Made by a program: the position numbers and the translations under genes
In this document: in pieces, positions 24,001 through 33,162 of the stretch
How the letters are laid out: each line of letters opens with the position of its first letter
Position numbering within the stretch: the stretch's first letter is position 1
The notes under the pieces: model-generated
The model's database searches: none
What the model saw: the letters and a program-made list of their open reading frames with translations, nothing else
What the model was told of the DNA's origin: nothing
Assembly (NCBI GenBank): GCA_002118135.1
Contig: BDIU01000160.1
Coordinates: forward strand, 248,001 to 312,000
Origin: Trebouxia sp. TZW2008
Lineage: Eukaryota; Chlorophyta; Trebouxiophyceae; Trebouxiales; Trebouxiaceae
Reading direction: 5' to 3'
Length of the DNA: 64,000 nucleotides

Positions 24001-24952
24001 ACCTCTGCCACCTTTATTGCCTTTACGCTCAACTTCAAGCCCAACAGCTGTCCTACCTGTCATGTCCAACCGTGTAAGTATGTCTGCAAGCACTGAAGAA
24101 CTAGCAGCCAGTGTCACCAGTCCCAGTCAGTTAGTTGCATCCCAAGCCAGTCCAGGAGATAGCGCTGTAGGAATGTCTGCTGCAAAGTCAGCCCAGGATG
24201 CTACTGCGGCAGCTGTGCAGACTACATCAGTAGTGAGGGACAGCCATGCTGAAAAGGTGATGACAGTTTCAGCCATAGATTCAGCAGCACCAAGCAGCTC
24301 TGCAGAGTCTGCAGCTCCCCAGCATGCTAAAGACGCACAGCCTGGTGATGCAGCACTTATCAGCCAGCAAGCGGGGTCAGGCAATGCAGCTGTGGGCGCT
24401 CAGACAGCAGAGCAGGCTGGTACAGGCAACGCTGCTGCAACAATGTCTCAGGCAGTAGCAGGTCCGCAGGCGTGGGATGCAACTGAGGAGAGCTTTGCCT
24501 TGATGCTGCAGGAGTTCTTGGTAAGTTGCCAAGCTGTTTGACATGTCCTGCATGCTGCCGTGGTATGACAAGTTGGCAGCCTGACATGATCATGCTGCAC
24601 TCAAGTTTGCACGAATGATGCTTGAGGCGTGCAGGAGATAGAGGAGTTGCATCAGATAGTAGGCTACAAAGTTGCCATGTTGTTCAGCAGCTATGTACAT
24701 ATGTCTCTAAGCATCAGCTTGCACTTTTCACACTTAAATACTGCAACCTGCTGTTCAATGCAGGCCACGGCCAGAACACGAAAGGAAGATCTGCATAAAG
24801 CTGTTGCAGAGACAGAGCGTCAGCTGGACGCTTTGCGAAAATGGCTTGGAGAGCCAGCTGATGCAGACCCTGCAGCTGTGCTAACAACCATCTGGACATT
24901 TGCAAATTCGTTTGATCAAGCATACAGGAACGTACAGCGCTTACTACTATAA
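15027..24952 (+). CDS. Formin with N-terminal PTEN-like (pseudo-phosphatase/C2) region, FH1 and interrupted FH2
   Basis: Exons: 15027-15288, 15371-15496 (boundary doubtful), about 15516-15749, 16060-16235, 16647-16920, 17286-17429, 18036-18181, 18478-18549, 18880-19265, 19932-20135, 20831-21009, 21241-21351, 21611-21721, 21993-22127, 22502-22762, 23174-24520, 24635-24658, 24764-24952. The phosphatase-loop position reads VLHVHGFSGVG, without the catalytic Cys and Arg, and is followed by a C2-like part. The poly-Pro FH1 is at 19070-19265. FH2 markers are RVLHWVKAPRGSGTIWSEV, VLDLARANNVSIMLTQF, VLTVGNAVNIGTAYG and ALRKWLGEPADADPA. Formins nucleate and elongate actin filaments; PTEN-formins resemble plant class II. 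Exon 16 inserts about 400 Pro/Ser/Ala-rich residues into FH2. The intron after exon 10 starts with GC. The exon 2/3 junction does not keep frame and may hide an error or an unusual splice. Confidence 0.85.
17220..17268 (+). repeat. GCTGTGCTGTGC-type satellite run
   Basis: Imperfect 5-bp TGCTG/TGTGC units in a formin intron. A purer run of the same type is at 62585-62632 in the GLG1-like gene. Confidence 0.8.
17884..17975 (-). repeat. Dispersed repeat family A
   Basis: On the minus strand it reads GGCTCAGCAGGCCCAGCTAG, GTACGTACTGAGGCAATCAA, CTGTCTCCAACGAGTTCGAT. Similar copies lie near 7812-7856 (partial), 32560-32640, 33872-33945, 42868-42938, 53128-53165 and possibly 61683-61720. Core length is about 90 bp; no clear TIR or poly-A, so the class is open (SINE- or MITE-like). 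Confidence 0.7.
19437..20000 (+). repeat. Five-copy array of the formin FH2 first-exon acceptor edge
   Basis: The exon start GCAAGCCTGGTAGCAAGCTG (19932, the used copy) recurs upstream at about 19806, 19682, 19560 and 19441, evenly spaced by 119-126 bp. Each copy keeps CAGCCTAYRGCGCGCCACAG and a shared intron part (GTTGCAGAGTGCAGAGTTGA). The upstream copies have frameshifts or stops soon after the exon start. Confidence 0.93.
20524..20920 (+). repeat. Three tandem copies of formin exon 11 acceptor edge
   Basis: CAG|GGCCNAARGCYCCMAAGAAG and about 90 bp encoding KKLTEVVKVLDLARA start at 20528, 20679 and 20831, spaced 151 and 152 bp. The first two stay open for tens of codons with well-kept acceptors. 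Only the third continues to a proper end (ERLSLLLQ|gtcagt). A downstream echo of the exon's 3' end with its donor is at about 21068-21145. Confidence 0.93.
22523..22562 (+). repeat. (AGC)n run encoding poly-Ala in formin FH2
   Basis: A GCAGCAGC run gives the SAAASAAAAAA tract at the start of exon 15, replacing the short loop normally found between the FH2 'LADVK' and 'TLLxF' motifs. Confidence 0.8.
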
Positions 24953-25591
24953 TACTACTTGCTGTGACAGTGTCGTGTTAGGACTGCCATTAAGTCTGCT
25001 ATGAAATGTCAGTTTCATGAGCATTTTTGACCACTTTGACATGTACATTCACATTGACAGCCGGACAAATTGAATGGTGTAGTGATGTTTCAAAATCTGT
25101 ACGAACGCAGATGTTGGACTAGAAGAACTTGGTGACGGCCTGCATTGTTTGGCCTTCGTGTATTTGATGAAGAGAAGAGAGAGATTAACTTTACATGCTT
25201 TAGCCAGCCAACAAGGCTGATCACATGTGCCACACTGTGGTAATGACTATATGTCCATGAAATTCAGGCAGTCTATGACATAGTGAAATACCCCCAAATG
25301 ATCATGTTGCGCAAAAAAAGCGCGCATGTTATAACCGCAGCTCTCAAACAAANNATGCTCCACATTCAAACACTAAGTGCCTTTCATCGCCTAAGGCCCC
25401 AGAACCACAAAGTGTACACAACCTACAGGCAGCAATGAACGATACGCGTTTGTTGGGCATCAGAAGTCCCAACAAAGCTGATTAGCAACACCTTACTAAT
25501 GACATGTCACTGCCCAGCTGGACTTCCAGTCAGCAACGCAATGCTGCGATCTTGAAGCACGAAACCGATCCTGACAGACCCTGGCAACAAT
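24953..25591. other. Intergenic region with a 2-base gap
   Basis: There is no coding sequence between the formin stop and the oxidoreductase start. Two undetermined bases (NN) at 25353-25354 mark an assembly gap or masked uncertainty. The last 100 bp are the likely 5' UTR of the oxidoreductase. Confidence 0.6.
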
Positions 25592-28500
25592 ATGTCAAAG
25601 TCTACAGGCATGAAAGCGCTTGTCGTGCGCCAACTTGGCAACCCTGTGCCATCAGCTTCAGAAAAGAAACCGTATGCAGTCATCGCTGATCACCCAACAC
25701 CACAGTATTTGGCCCCCAATGCAGTACGGATCAAAGTTGCCGCCAGCGGCCTCAACTTTGCAGACGCTCTGCAAGTCATGGTCAGCAGCGATCGAAGCAT
25801 CGTGACCTGTACAACCATCGTCAGCAAAACTTGCAACCCTAATCTGGTGTTTGCAGGGCCAGTATCAGGTCAAACCAAAGCTGCCTTTCATACCCGGAGC
25901 AGAAGTCTCAGGAAAGGTCATTGAGATCGGCAAAGATGTCAGAACGGTCAAAGTCGGTGACCTGGTACGCTCTCAAAGCTATCGTGTACACAATGCACTA
26001 GTACCAAGCACATCAAATCAAAAAGGCTGCTGTTGGCTTCTGTAGGTGATTGGTGTCACACAAGGCGGTGCATTTGCTGCAGAAGTGGTCATCAAAGAGG
26101 GAGGCGTTATCAAGCTGCCAAGCCATGTTGACCTTGTTGCCGCAGCTGGGCTCCCTGTCATATTTGGCACTGCTCACCTAGCCATCAAGGAAAGGGCACA
26201 AGTCAAGGCAGGTACACAATGCATCATGCCACTCGCATGCACGTGCTGCCGTCTTGCGTCCAGCACATGTTTTGCGACAATGGCCCTCTATACAATACAA
26301 ATGCTCATTCCTATGTGACAACCCAATTGCAGCACATGTGATCCTGGATCTCATGGCAATGTACAAAAGAAGTCATTGGTGAGAATGCATCCCATGTGCT
26401 TTCTAACGAGATTCTGAACCCTGCTAGGTGCATTGAGAAGCAATGACCTGCCTCCAATTCTGTCCAATTTTGAGCATTTGTCATGCAGGTCAGACCGTGC
26501 TCATCCTGGGTGCTGCTGGCGGGGTGGGCGTAGCAGCAGTACAGATCTGCAAGGTTCTGGGAGCCAAGGTGGTAGCAGTGGCACGGGGAGAGAGCAAGGC
26601 AAAGCTTCTGAGGGACTTGGGCGCAGATGCTGTCATTGACACTTCTGCCCAGCATCAGGTTTGCTGTTGTCCTTGCTGCACTGGCTGTCCTCACTTTCTG
26701 GCACTGCCAGGTCTAGCAGCGCATCAGCTTACTTGCACCATCAGCAGTGCCTATAATCCTGGAGGGGTGGACATTGTGAACATGAGTTGGAAACATGCTC
26801 ATGGCAGGATGTCAGACGTCGGGTCCTTGCTTTCTGAGCCGTGCTATTTGCAGAGATGCAGCTGCCATGTCTTCGTTGCTTCGCACAATCTCCAGTCTGG
26901 AAGCAATGCCATGTCAAATAGCTGGGATGAAACTTTATGCCTGCGTGGTCAACAGTTTGTCTACAAGTCCCTCTGTGTCACATGCTACCCGTAGTCTGGC
27001 CCTCTTGTAAACAGTTGAGATATACAGATGTATGTCACAATGATGCAGCATGTCACGAATCATCGTGATGTTGATGATGATGTTCAGGGGGGTGGGGCAG
27101 GGCCGGCTCGTGCACCAGCCCCAGAGGATGAGGGGTATGGGGCCCTTGGGGGTCCCGGTGCACAGAATCAGGCTCCTGCCCTGAGAGAGCTGATCAAGAA
27201 AGCAGCACCTGACGGTGAGCCAGCTTACTGTGTGCTTCAGTGCAATGTTTGCATGCGCTGGTGCCACTAAATTGTGTTTTGCAATTAAAACACTTCAATT
27301 AAGCAATAACATTTAGCATTGCATGATCATGCTTGTGCTCAATTGGATCATCTTCTTGGGTGCTGCATGCCATGCACTGGCTACACAATTTATGCACGTC
27401 AGCAATACAACAGTAAGTGTACAAAACCAGCATTGCTTGCACTGCTACGATAACAGACTTACACTTTGCACTAAACAGCGGTTACATTTTGCACTAAACA
27501 GCAAATCTTCGTTGAAAGCAACGATTCGTTGTTGACACCAGTATGAGCGTTGCTCATCATGCATACATCATGCCCCTTGGCATGCATCACAGTTTAACGT
27601 TTTTGAGGTATGCGTTTCATTTTCCAATGACTGGACCACAAACTCAGGTCAGCTTTTTCACCAGAGAACAAATGATTGTATGCTGTTCCAATCTGCAGGC
27701 GTGGATGTAATCTTTGACCCTGTTGGTGGCACGCCCTTTGCTGAAGCCCTGAAGACCCTGAAGTGGGGCGGCCAAATAGCAATCATAGGTTTTGCCAGTG
27801 GCCAAATTCCAAAGGTGCCCATTTTCTTTTGCAGCTACAGCATTGTGGCTGCAGTCATTTCTTATCTTGCTTTGCATTGCTTTTGTTTGTGCAGACAATG
27901 TAATGCAGCAGCAGCTCATCAGCATTTCCATCTTATGGCAGCATTTAATGTCAAATGCTTGCAAAGCAGTGCACTACAGAGCGCAAAGTGCTGAGGCGTC
28001 GCAGATTGCAGCTGACATTGCCTTGGTAAGGAACTAACCAATACCAATGAGCTGTGGGTTCCCGCTGCAGCAAGCATAATCTTTTGGAAGCTTGAATAAT
28101 ACAGAACAACACCAATGGCAATCAGCTTTGTAGCGCGCAGCAAACACTGCCATGTTGGAAAATGGACAACACCAGTACCAATGAGCTGTGGCTTTGCAGA
28201 TTGCATGTAACATTGCCTGAGTGAAGGAGTTGACAATGCACGGCATATCCTGAGGTCTGTCAGCATGGAGCAGCATTTGATGCAACTGCTGATAATTGTG
28301 ATGCATCACAAAGACCTATGCCAGAACAAATGTCTTGTGGGTTTGCAGATTGCGGCAAACATTGCCTTGGTCAAAAATTGGACGATACACGGCATCTTTT
28401 GGGGTGCACATCAGGTTGCGCAGCCCCGTGTCTTCAGGCGCACCCTAGAAGAATCTGTGCAGTGGCTTTCAGAGGGCAAAGTCAGGGTGCCTGTTTCCCA

Positions 28501-28760
28501 CAAGTGAGGCAACACTGCTGTTCATTTTGCACCAGCGCTGCATAATGAAGCAACAGGAAAGAAAACGCTATGCTGCTATGCTTGTCAAAGAGAGCCTGTG
28601 TGGGTAAAAACAGCTCGACTTGCATGACAGTGTACAGCTGCTGATGCAGAGCAACAGCAAGGGAGTGAGGGCACAAGGCATGCATACACTTGTTGTGACG
28701 GCTGCTAAACCCTTGTGATTGAGCATGCCTGCAACTGATGTGCTACTGCCACTCGAAGTG

Positions 28761-28798
<38 letters not shown>

Positions 28799-29238
28799 TC
28801 CTCCTGTTGCTGCTGCTGCTCCTCCCTCTGTTGCAGCTGCTGCTGCTGCCGCTGCCGCCTATATTGCTGCCGCCTATGCTGCCGCCGCCTATACCGCTGC
28901 CGTTGGCCCTGCTGATGTTGCTGCTGATGCTAAGAATACCATGCTAAGGTGTCACAGTGACTATGTTCAACACTGCTATGCCAACTATCATAGTGATGTG
29001 ATAGTCAACATTACTGTGACTATCTTATGTCATAGTTGTGTCAATGGCATAGATGCTATCACACTACTAAACTGGCATGCTCTTGTTGTGAGTGCCCTTC
29101 TGAGTTCCAGCTTTTGGCCATGCAATGCGCAGGTTTCCTCTGGAGCAGGCGCCAGAAGCTTTCAAGGCCCTGCTCAGCAGACAGGTCATTGGAAAGATCC
29201 TGCTGGTACCTGACACTGGTGCCCAGTCAAAGCTATGA
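25592..29238 (+). CDS. Zeta-crystallin-like NADPH:quinone oxidoreductase (MDR family, 8 exons, 376 aa)
   Basis: Exons: 25592-25774, 25857-25964, 26046-26211, 26489-26658, 27088-27214, 27699-27814, 28349-28503, 29133-29238. All phases agree and the total is 1131 nt. Domain order is that of medium-chain dehydrogenase/reductases: the N-terminal GroES-like fold (VKPKLPFIPGAEVSGKVIEI, SGLNFADALQ), then the Rossmann nucleotide site LILGAAGGVGVAAVQICKVL, then the catalytic-domain blocks VDVIFDPVGGTPFAEALKTL and GKVRVPVSHKFPLEQAPEAF. There is no structural or catalytic zinc Cys set, as expected for quinone reductases. Exon 5 adds about 30 Gly/Pro/Ala-rich residues before KKAAPDG that the core family does not need. 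I see no targeting peptide, so it is probably cytosolic. Intron 6 holds two echoes of exon 7. Confidence 0.92.
28003..28385 (+). repeat. Three tandem copies of oxidoreductase exon 7 acceptor edge
   Basis: GCAGATTGCRGCWRACATTG CCTTGG-type sequence starts at 28005, 28200 and the used exon 28349 (spacing 195 and 149 bp). The first copies quickly hit stops or diverge. Intron words (ACCAATGAGCTGTGG) are duplicated with them. Confidence 0.9.
28757..28935 (+). repeat. (CTG)n/(GCT)n-rich intronic low-complexity block
   Basis: Pure and interrupted GCT triplets with CTCCTC and GCCGCC interruptions in the last intron of the oxidoreductase. All frames stay open (poly-Leu, poly-Ala, poly-Cys), producing ORF artefacts. 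Confidence 0.9.
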
Positions 29239-29958
29239 CATCGCTCACATCCCCGTCTTCTGTACAGCAGCCTACACTGTTGAGCACTGGTTTGCTGGAC
29301 TACCATAACTCGCCTAGGCTTTCAGATGAATGGCATGTGCCGGTGACACTGCGCACTCTCCTAGCTATACTTGTACATCACTGTTGGACTACATGTAATA
29401 CCAAGTGTAAGCTGCAATGCAGCTTTGTAGATTGTTGCGTGTTTCTGCAGCAACCGACCAGGCAGTCATCGTGGGCTGTCTCCTCAGTTGCTGTCATTGG
29501 CAGATAAGCACATGGTAACAATTCCATTGCCTTGCATGCTAGTGGAGTCTGCAAAATGCAGTCCAACGTTCTTTGCATGGCGATTTGAATTTAGGCCAGC
29601 GACTGCTTTGACCAGCTTGCTGTCAAAGGCTTGAAGCTGCCGTGAGAGCATTTGCTCAAAGGTCCGCAGAGGTTTCAGACTGCATATTGCGTGTCGATGG
29701 CCCAGCATCTGTCGTGTACGTCTTGAGACTGGATGACCAGATGAATGTCCATTCCAAGCCTCGGATCACATAGAGATCTTCACTGCAGCGTCTTTTGTCA
29801 ACCTTGCAAAAGTAGGTCTTTTGATGCGCTCGTACATGCTGACTCTTCGAGGAACATGTAATCATCTGCATCTGTGACGCAGCTTGGTGTCGGCCAGGCA
29901 GCGTCCTGGGATCTGCTGTCGTCAACAATACAGACTCACCTGCAAAAGCTCGAAAGCC
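29239..29958. other. Intergenic region / 5' UTR of the Q-rich gene
   Basis: There is no clear coding sequence. A TGTAA at 29394 is a candidate 3' end signal for the oxidoreductase. The segment from about 29870 is open in the frame of the downstream gene but has no in-frame ATG before 29959. Confidence 0.5.
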
Positions 29959-32900
29959 ATGGAGAACCCTCTTGCGAACGTACACCAGCAAAGCGTTGCT
30001 CCGAAGACCAGTTCAGAGCCACTCGCTGCGGAATGTTCTGCTTTTGTAAGCAACACTGTCAGGGAAGCCTTGGGCAACGTGACCAACCTCAGACCAACAC
30101 AGCTATGCCAAACAGGGGCTGTGCAGCCACCAAGGCCTGACTGGTTAGAGTCCGTATCCGTTCAGGTGGCAGATGCTGTCACACAGAGGCTCTTGACCTG
30201 CTTCAAGGCGGCACATGCGGCCCAGCATGCTTTGCTGCAAGGCCAGCAACAGCTGATCAACCAGCAGATGCTGTCACAACAGCTGCACCAGCAGCTTGTG
30301 CATCAGCACTCCCTCATGCTCCATCACAACGCTGGCCAGCAAGCGCTATCTCAGCCATCTGCAAAATTGCAGGCACCTGCCTTCAGTGCGTCTCTTCCCA
30401 CTGGATCTCACGGCTCACAACTGATGCCTTCAGTCTCAGCTCAAGTATCGCTCCCTGCACCAGCCTCAGCCCTTGAACAGTTTTCACTGCATGCAGCAAA
30501 TTCAGTGACTGCACCCCTGACTGCGCCTGTGACGATACCTGTGACTGCGTCTGTGACAGGGATTGTGTCTCAACCCAGCACTGTACCCCTGAGAGCAGTT
30601 CCTCAGGTTCCTCAGTCGCCAGCACAACAGGCGGTACCTGAAGCATCAGCACAGCCTGCACCTGTGACACTAGCAGCAGCCAGCGGGTTGTCTGCACCCA
30701 TTCTTGCAGGTCCAGCGGCTAACATCAGCACAGTAGCACAGCAGAGCAGCAACCCTATGGCTACAACCAGCGCAGTAGTACAGCAAAGTGGCACCTCTGT
30801 GGCTGATGGTAGCACAGTAGCACAGTAGCACAGCAGAGCAGCAACCTTGTGGCTACAAGCAATGCAGCAGCACAGCATATGGGCGACCTTGCTGCTACAG
30901 CCAACACAGCAGCACAGCAGAGTGACAACCCTGTAGCTACAACCAGCGCAATAGCACAACAGAGGGGAAACCCTGTGGCTACACCCAATGCAGTAACACA
31001 GCAGAGTGGTAACTCTGTGGCTACAACCAACACAGTAGTGCAGCAGACAGGCAACCCTTTGGCTGATGGTAGCACAGCCGCAGAGCAGAGTGGCGTCCCT
31101 GTGACTAGCATCAGCATAGCAGCACAGCAGAGTGGCAGCCCTATTGCTACAGCTGACCCAGCAGCACAGCAGAGTGGTACCCCTGTGGCTAAAGTTAGCA
31201 CAGCAGCACAGCAGCATGGCAACCCTGTGGCTGATGGTGACACAGTAGCACAGCAGAGTGGCAACTCTGTGGCTACAAGCAATGCAGCAGGACAGCAGAG
31301 CGGCAACCCTGTGGGTACGACCAGCACAGTAGCACAGCAGAGGGTGAGGCCGACCCTCATCTCATGACGTTGGGCCAGATTCTGAACCGTGCCTGCAATC
31401 TTTCCAGTCAGGCGTTCAGAAGGTCGCAGTGGGAAAGTATGTACCTAGTTGCTGTTGTCCACAGCCCTGCTCAGCAAGTGTATTTGATGAATGAGTGACA
31501 GAATCGAGGCATGAATGAATCAATCACTGAAAGAATGCCCAAGCGAATGCATGCATTAACCCATGAATGCATGAGTGACCAAATCAATGAATCAGTGCAA
31601 GAATGAATGCAGACCTGCACGCCCTTCAAAGTAGTGCCCTTACAACAAGGCAGCAGCAATTTACATGGGTGAAGGAATGAATGACCAAATGAATGCAGGG
31701 TTGCCCGCCCTCCATCAATCCAAAGCAGTGCGCCCAGGGCGAGGCAGCAGCGATTCACATGAGTGAATAAAGAATTGAGTTAATGGAAGATTGACGAGAT
31801 GAACGAATGCAAGGTTGATCAACTGAGTGCATGAATGAATGCAGGGCAAACGGCCCTTCAGCCACCTGAAGCAGTGTGCCCAAGACCAAGCAGCAGTGAT
31901 TTACATGAATGAATGAAGAATGGAGTGAGTGAGTGACCAAATGAGTGAATGCAGGGATGCCCACCGTCCAGCCACCCAAAGGAGTGTGCCCAGGACAAGG
32001 CAGCAGCAATTTACATGAATGAAGGAAGGAAGGCATAGATGGATGGATGATTGAATGAAGAAATGCATGAAAGAATGATTGAAAGAATAAATGCATGCAT
32101 GACAAGATGAGTGAATGCATTATTGACCAAATGAGTGAAGGACTAAATGCAGGGCTGCCTGCCCTCCAGCCACCCAAAGCAGTGCGCCCAGGACAAGGCA
32201 ACAATGCTTCAAATGATGGTATGATAGAATACCAAGTGAGTGAATGAATAAATGAATGCAGGGCTGCCCACCCTCCAGCCAGCAAAAGCAGTGCGCCCAG
32301 GACAAGGCAGCAGCGTCGCACATGCGCACAGCAAAAGCAGCCTGGAAGGAAAGCTACGTGGACTATCACAGATGGTATGGGGAAGAGAAGGGGTTTGAGG
32401 CTGTTTGGGACCGTGAGTGCTTCAGCAGACTTGAGCCCTATCGGCACGGCGACAGCAGACTGTACCTCTGCCTGCAGGTACTTTGGTTGCGCATTGCAGT
32501 CCTTCATGTCTATTCATTCATTCATTCATTCATTCATATTCATTCATTCATTCATTATAAACGTGGGCTAGGCGGGCTCAGCAGGCCCAACTAGGTACGT
32601 ACAGAAGCAATCAACTGTCTCCAATCAGTTCGATCATGTGCTAACCTAACCCAATTGAAATGGACATGAAGGGCGGAGAGGTCATCGTTGTGTCCGACTT
32701 TACATAGCCGAACATCAGACGTCCGATCTGTGACGCTCAAGGCAATCCTGATTGGCAAGACAGGACTTGTGCCACACGCATCTAGCAGTGTGTGCTAGAG
32801 AGCGTACTATTATCATGTGCATTGTCATTATAATGATTACTCTCATTTTCATTATCAATCACTACCATGATTACTGTTACCATTATTATTATTATTATTG

Positions 32901-33117
32901 TTATTACTATTATTATTGTTATTATCATTCACGTCATCATCATGGTTGTTGTCATTGAAATTATCAATCATGGTCACTATGATTACCACTGTCATTATGA
33001 TTCTATTGTTATTACAATGAGTGCTGCCTGCAGCTCGTTGCCAAGCGCTTCCAGATTATGGAGGGGGTGGCGTTCAGCCTGTGGAAGTCTATGACCAAGA
33101 CAGCTGTACCATACTGA
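29959..33117 (+). CDS. Q-rich minisatellite-encoded protein with a frame break (unknown function)
   Basis: Exons: 29959-31343, 32262-32477, 33034-33117, joined in phase 0. The N-terminal part is helical and Gln/Leu-rich (QHALLQGQQQLINQQMLSQQ), followed by a Pro/Ala/Val region and then about 14 units of a 14-residue repeat (QQSGNPVATTSTVA type, 42 bp). At 30826 the frame ends in TAG because an extra 8 bp (a third TAGCACAG) interrupts the array. Skipping those 8 bp restores an open frame to the donor at 31344. The C-terminal exons read AAWKESYVDYHRWYGEEKGF, RLEPYRHGDSRLYLCLQ, LVAKRFQIMEGVAFSLWKSM and then a stop. I do not recognise the family. Either the extra unit is an allele or sequence error, or the protein ends early. 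Intron 1 holds five echoes of exon 2. Confidence 0.5.
30720..31345 (+). repeat. 42-bp coding minisatellite, about 14 units
   Basis: Units of the form CAGCAGAGTGGCAACCCTGT GGCTACAACCAGCACAGTAG CA (42 bp), each 14 codons. Because the unit is a multiple of three and free of stops on the opposite strand, two long antisense ORFs also appear; these are artefacts. Confidence 0.92.
31605..32330 (+). repeat. Six-copy array of the acceptor edge of Q-rich gene exon 2
   Basis: GAATGCAG|GGCTGCCCACCCTCC and about 60 bp (AAAGCAGTGCGCCCAGGACA) recur at 31613, 31699, 31845, 31955, 32153 and the used exon 32262 (spacing 86, 146, 110, 198, 109). The intron filler between them is built from GAATGAATG-type 4-bp units. 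Confidence 0.92.
32513..32556 (+). repeat. (ATTC)n microsatellite
   Basis: About ten ATTC units just after exon 2 of the Q-rich gene. This is the complement of the GAAT units upstream of that exon. An (ATT)n-like run follows at about 32880-32935. Confidence 0.95.
32560..32640 (+). repeat. Dispersed repeat family A
   Basis: GGCTAGGCGGGCTCAGCAGG, CCCAACTAGGTACGTACAGA, AGCAATCAACTGTCTCCAAT. This copy matches the minus-strand copy at 17884-17975 over most of about 75 bp. Confidence 0.75.
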
Positions 33118-33162
33118 ATTAAGGAGGAACCTGAGCCGTGGAGGCAGGGTCAGCCTAGAGTG

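Noticed and set aside
28719..29213. Poly-Ala/poly-Leu ORFs in the last oxidoreductase intron
   Set aside because: Caused by the (GCT)n block. No splice or start evidence, and the flanking oxidoreductase exons join in phase across it.
30612..31360. Two long minus-strand ORFs (about 200 aa each) opposite the Q-rich gene
   Set aside because: They are the antisense reading of the 42-bp minisatellite, whose unit is stop-free in several frames. Composition is purely repeat-driven.
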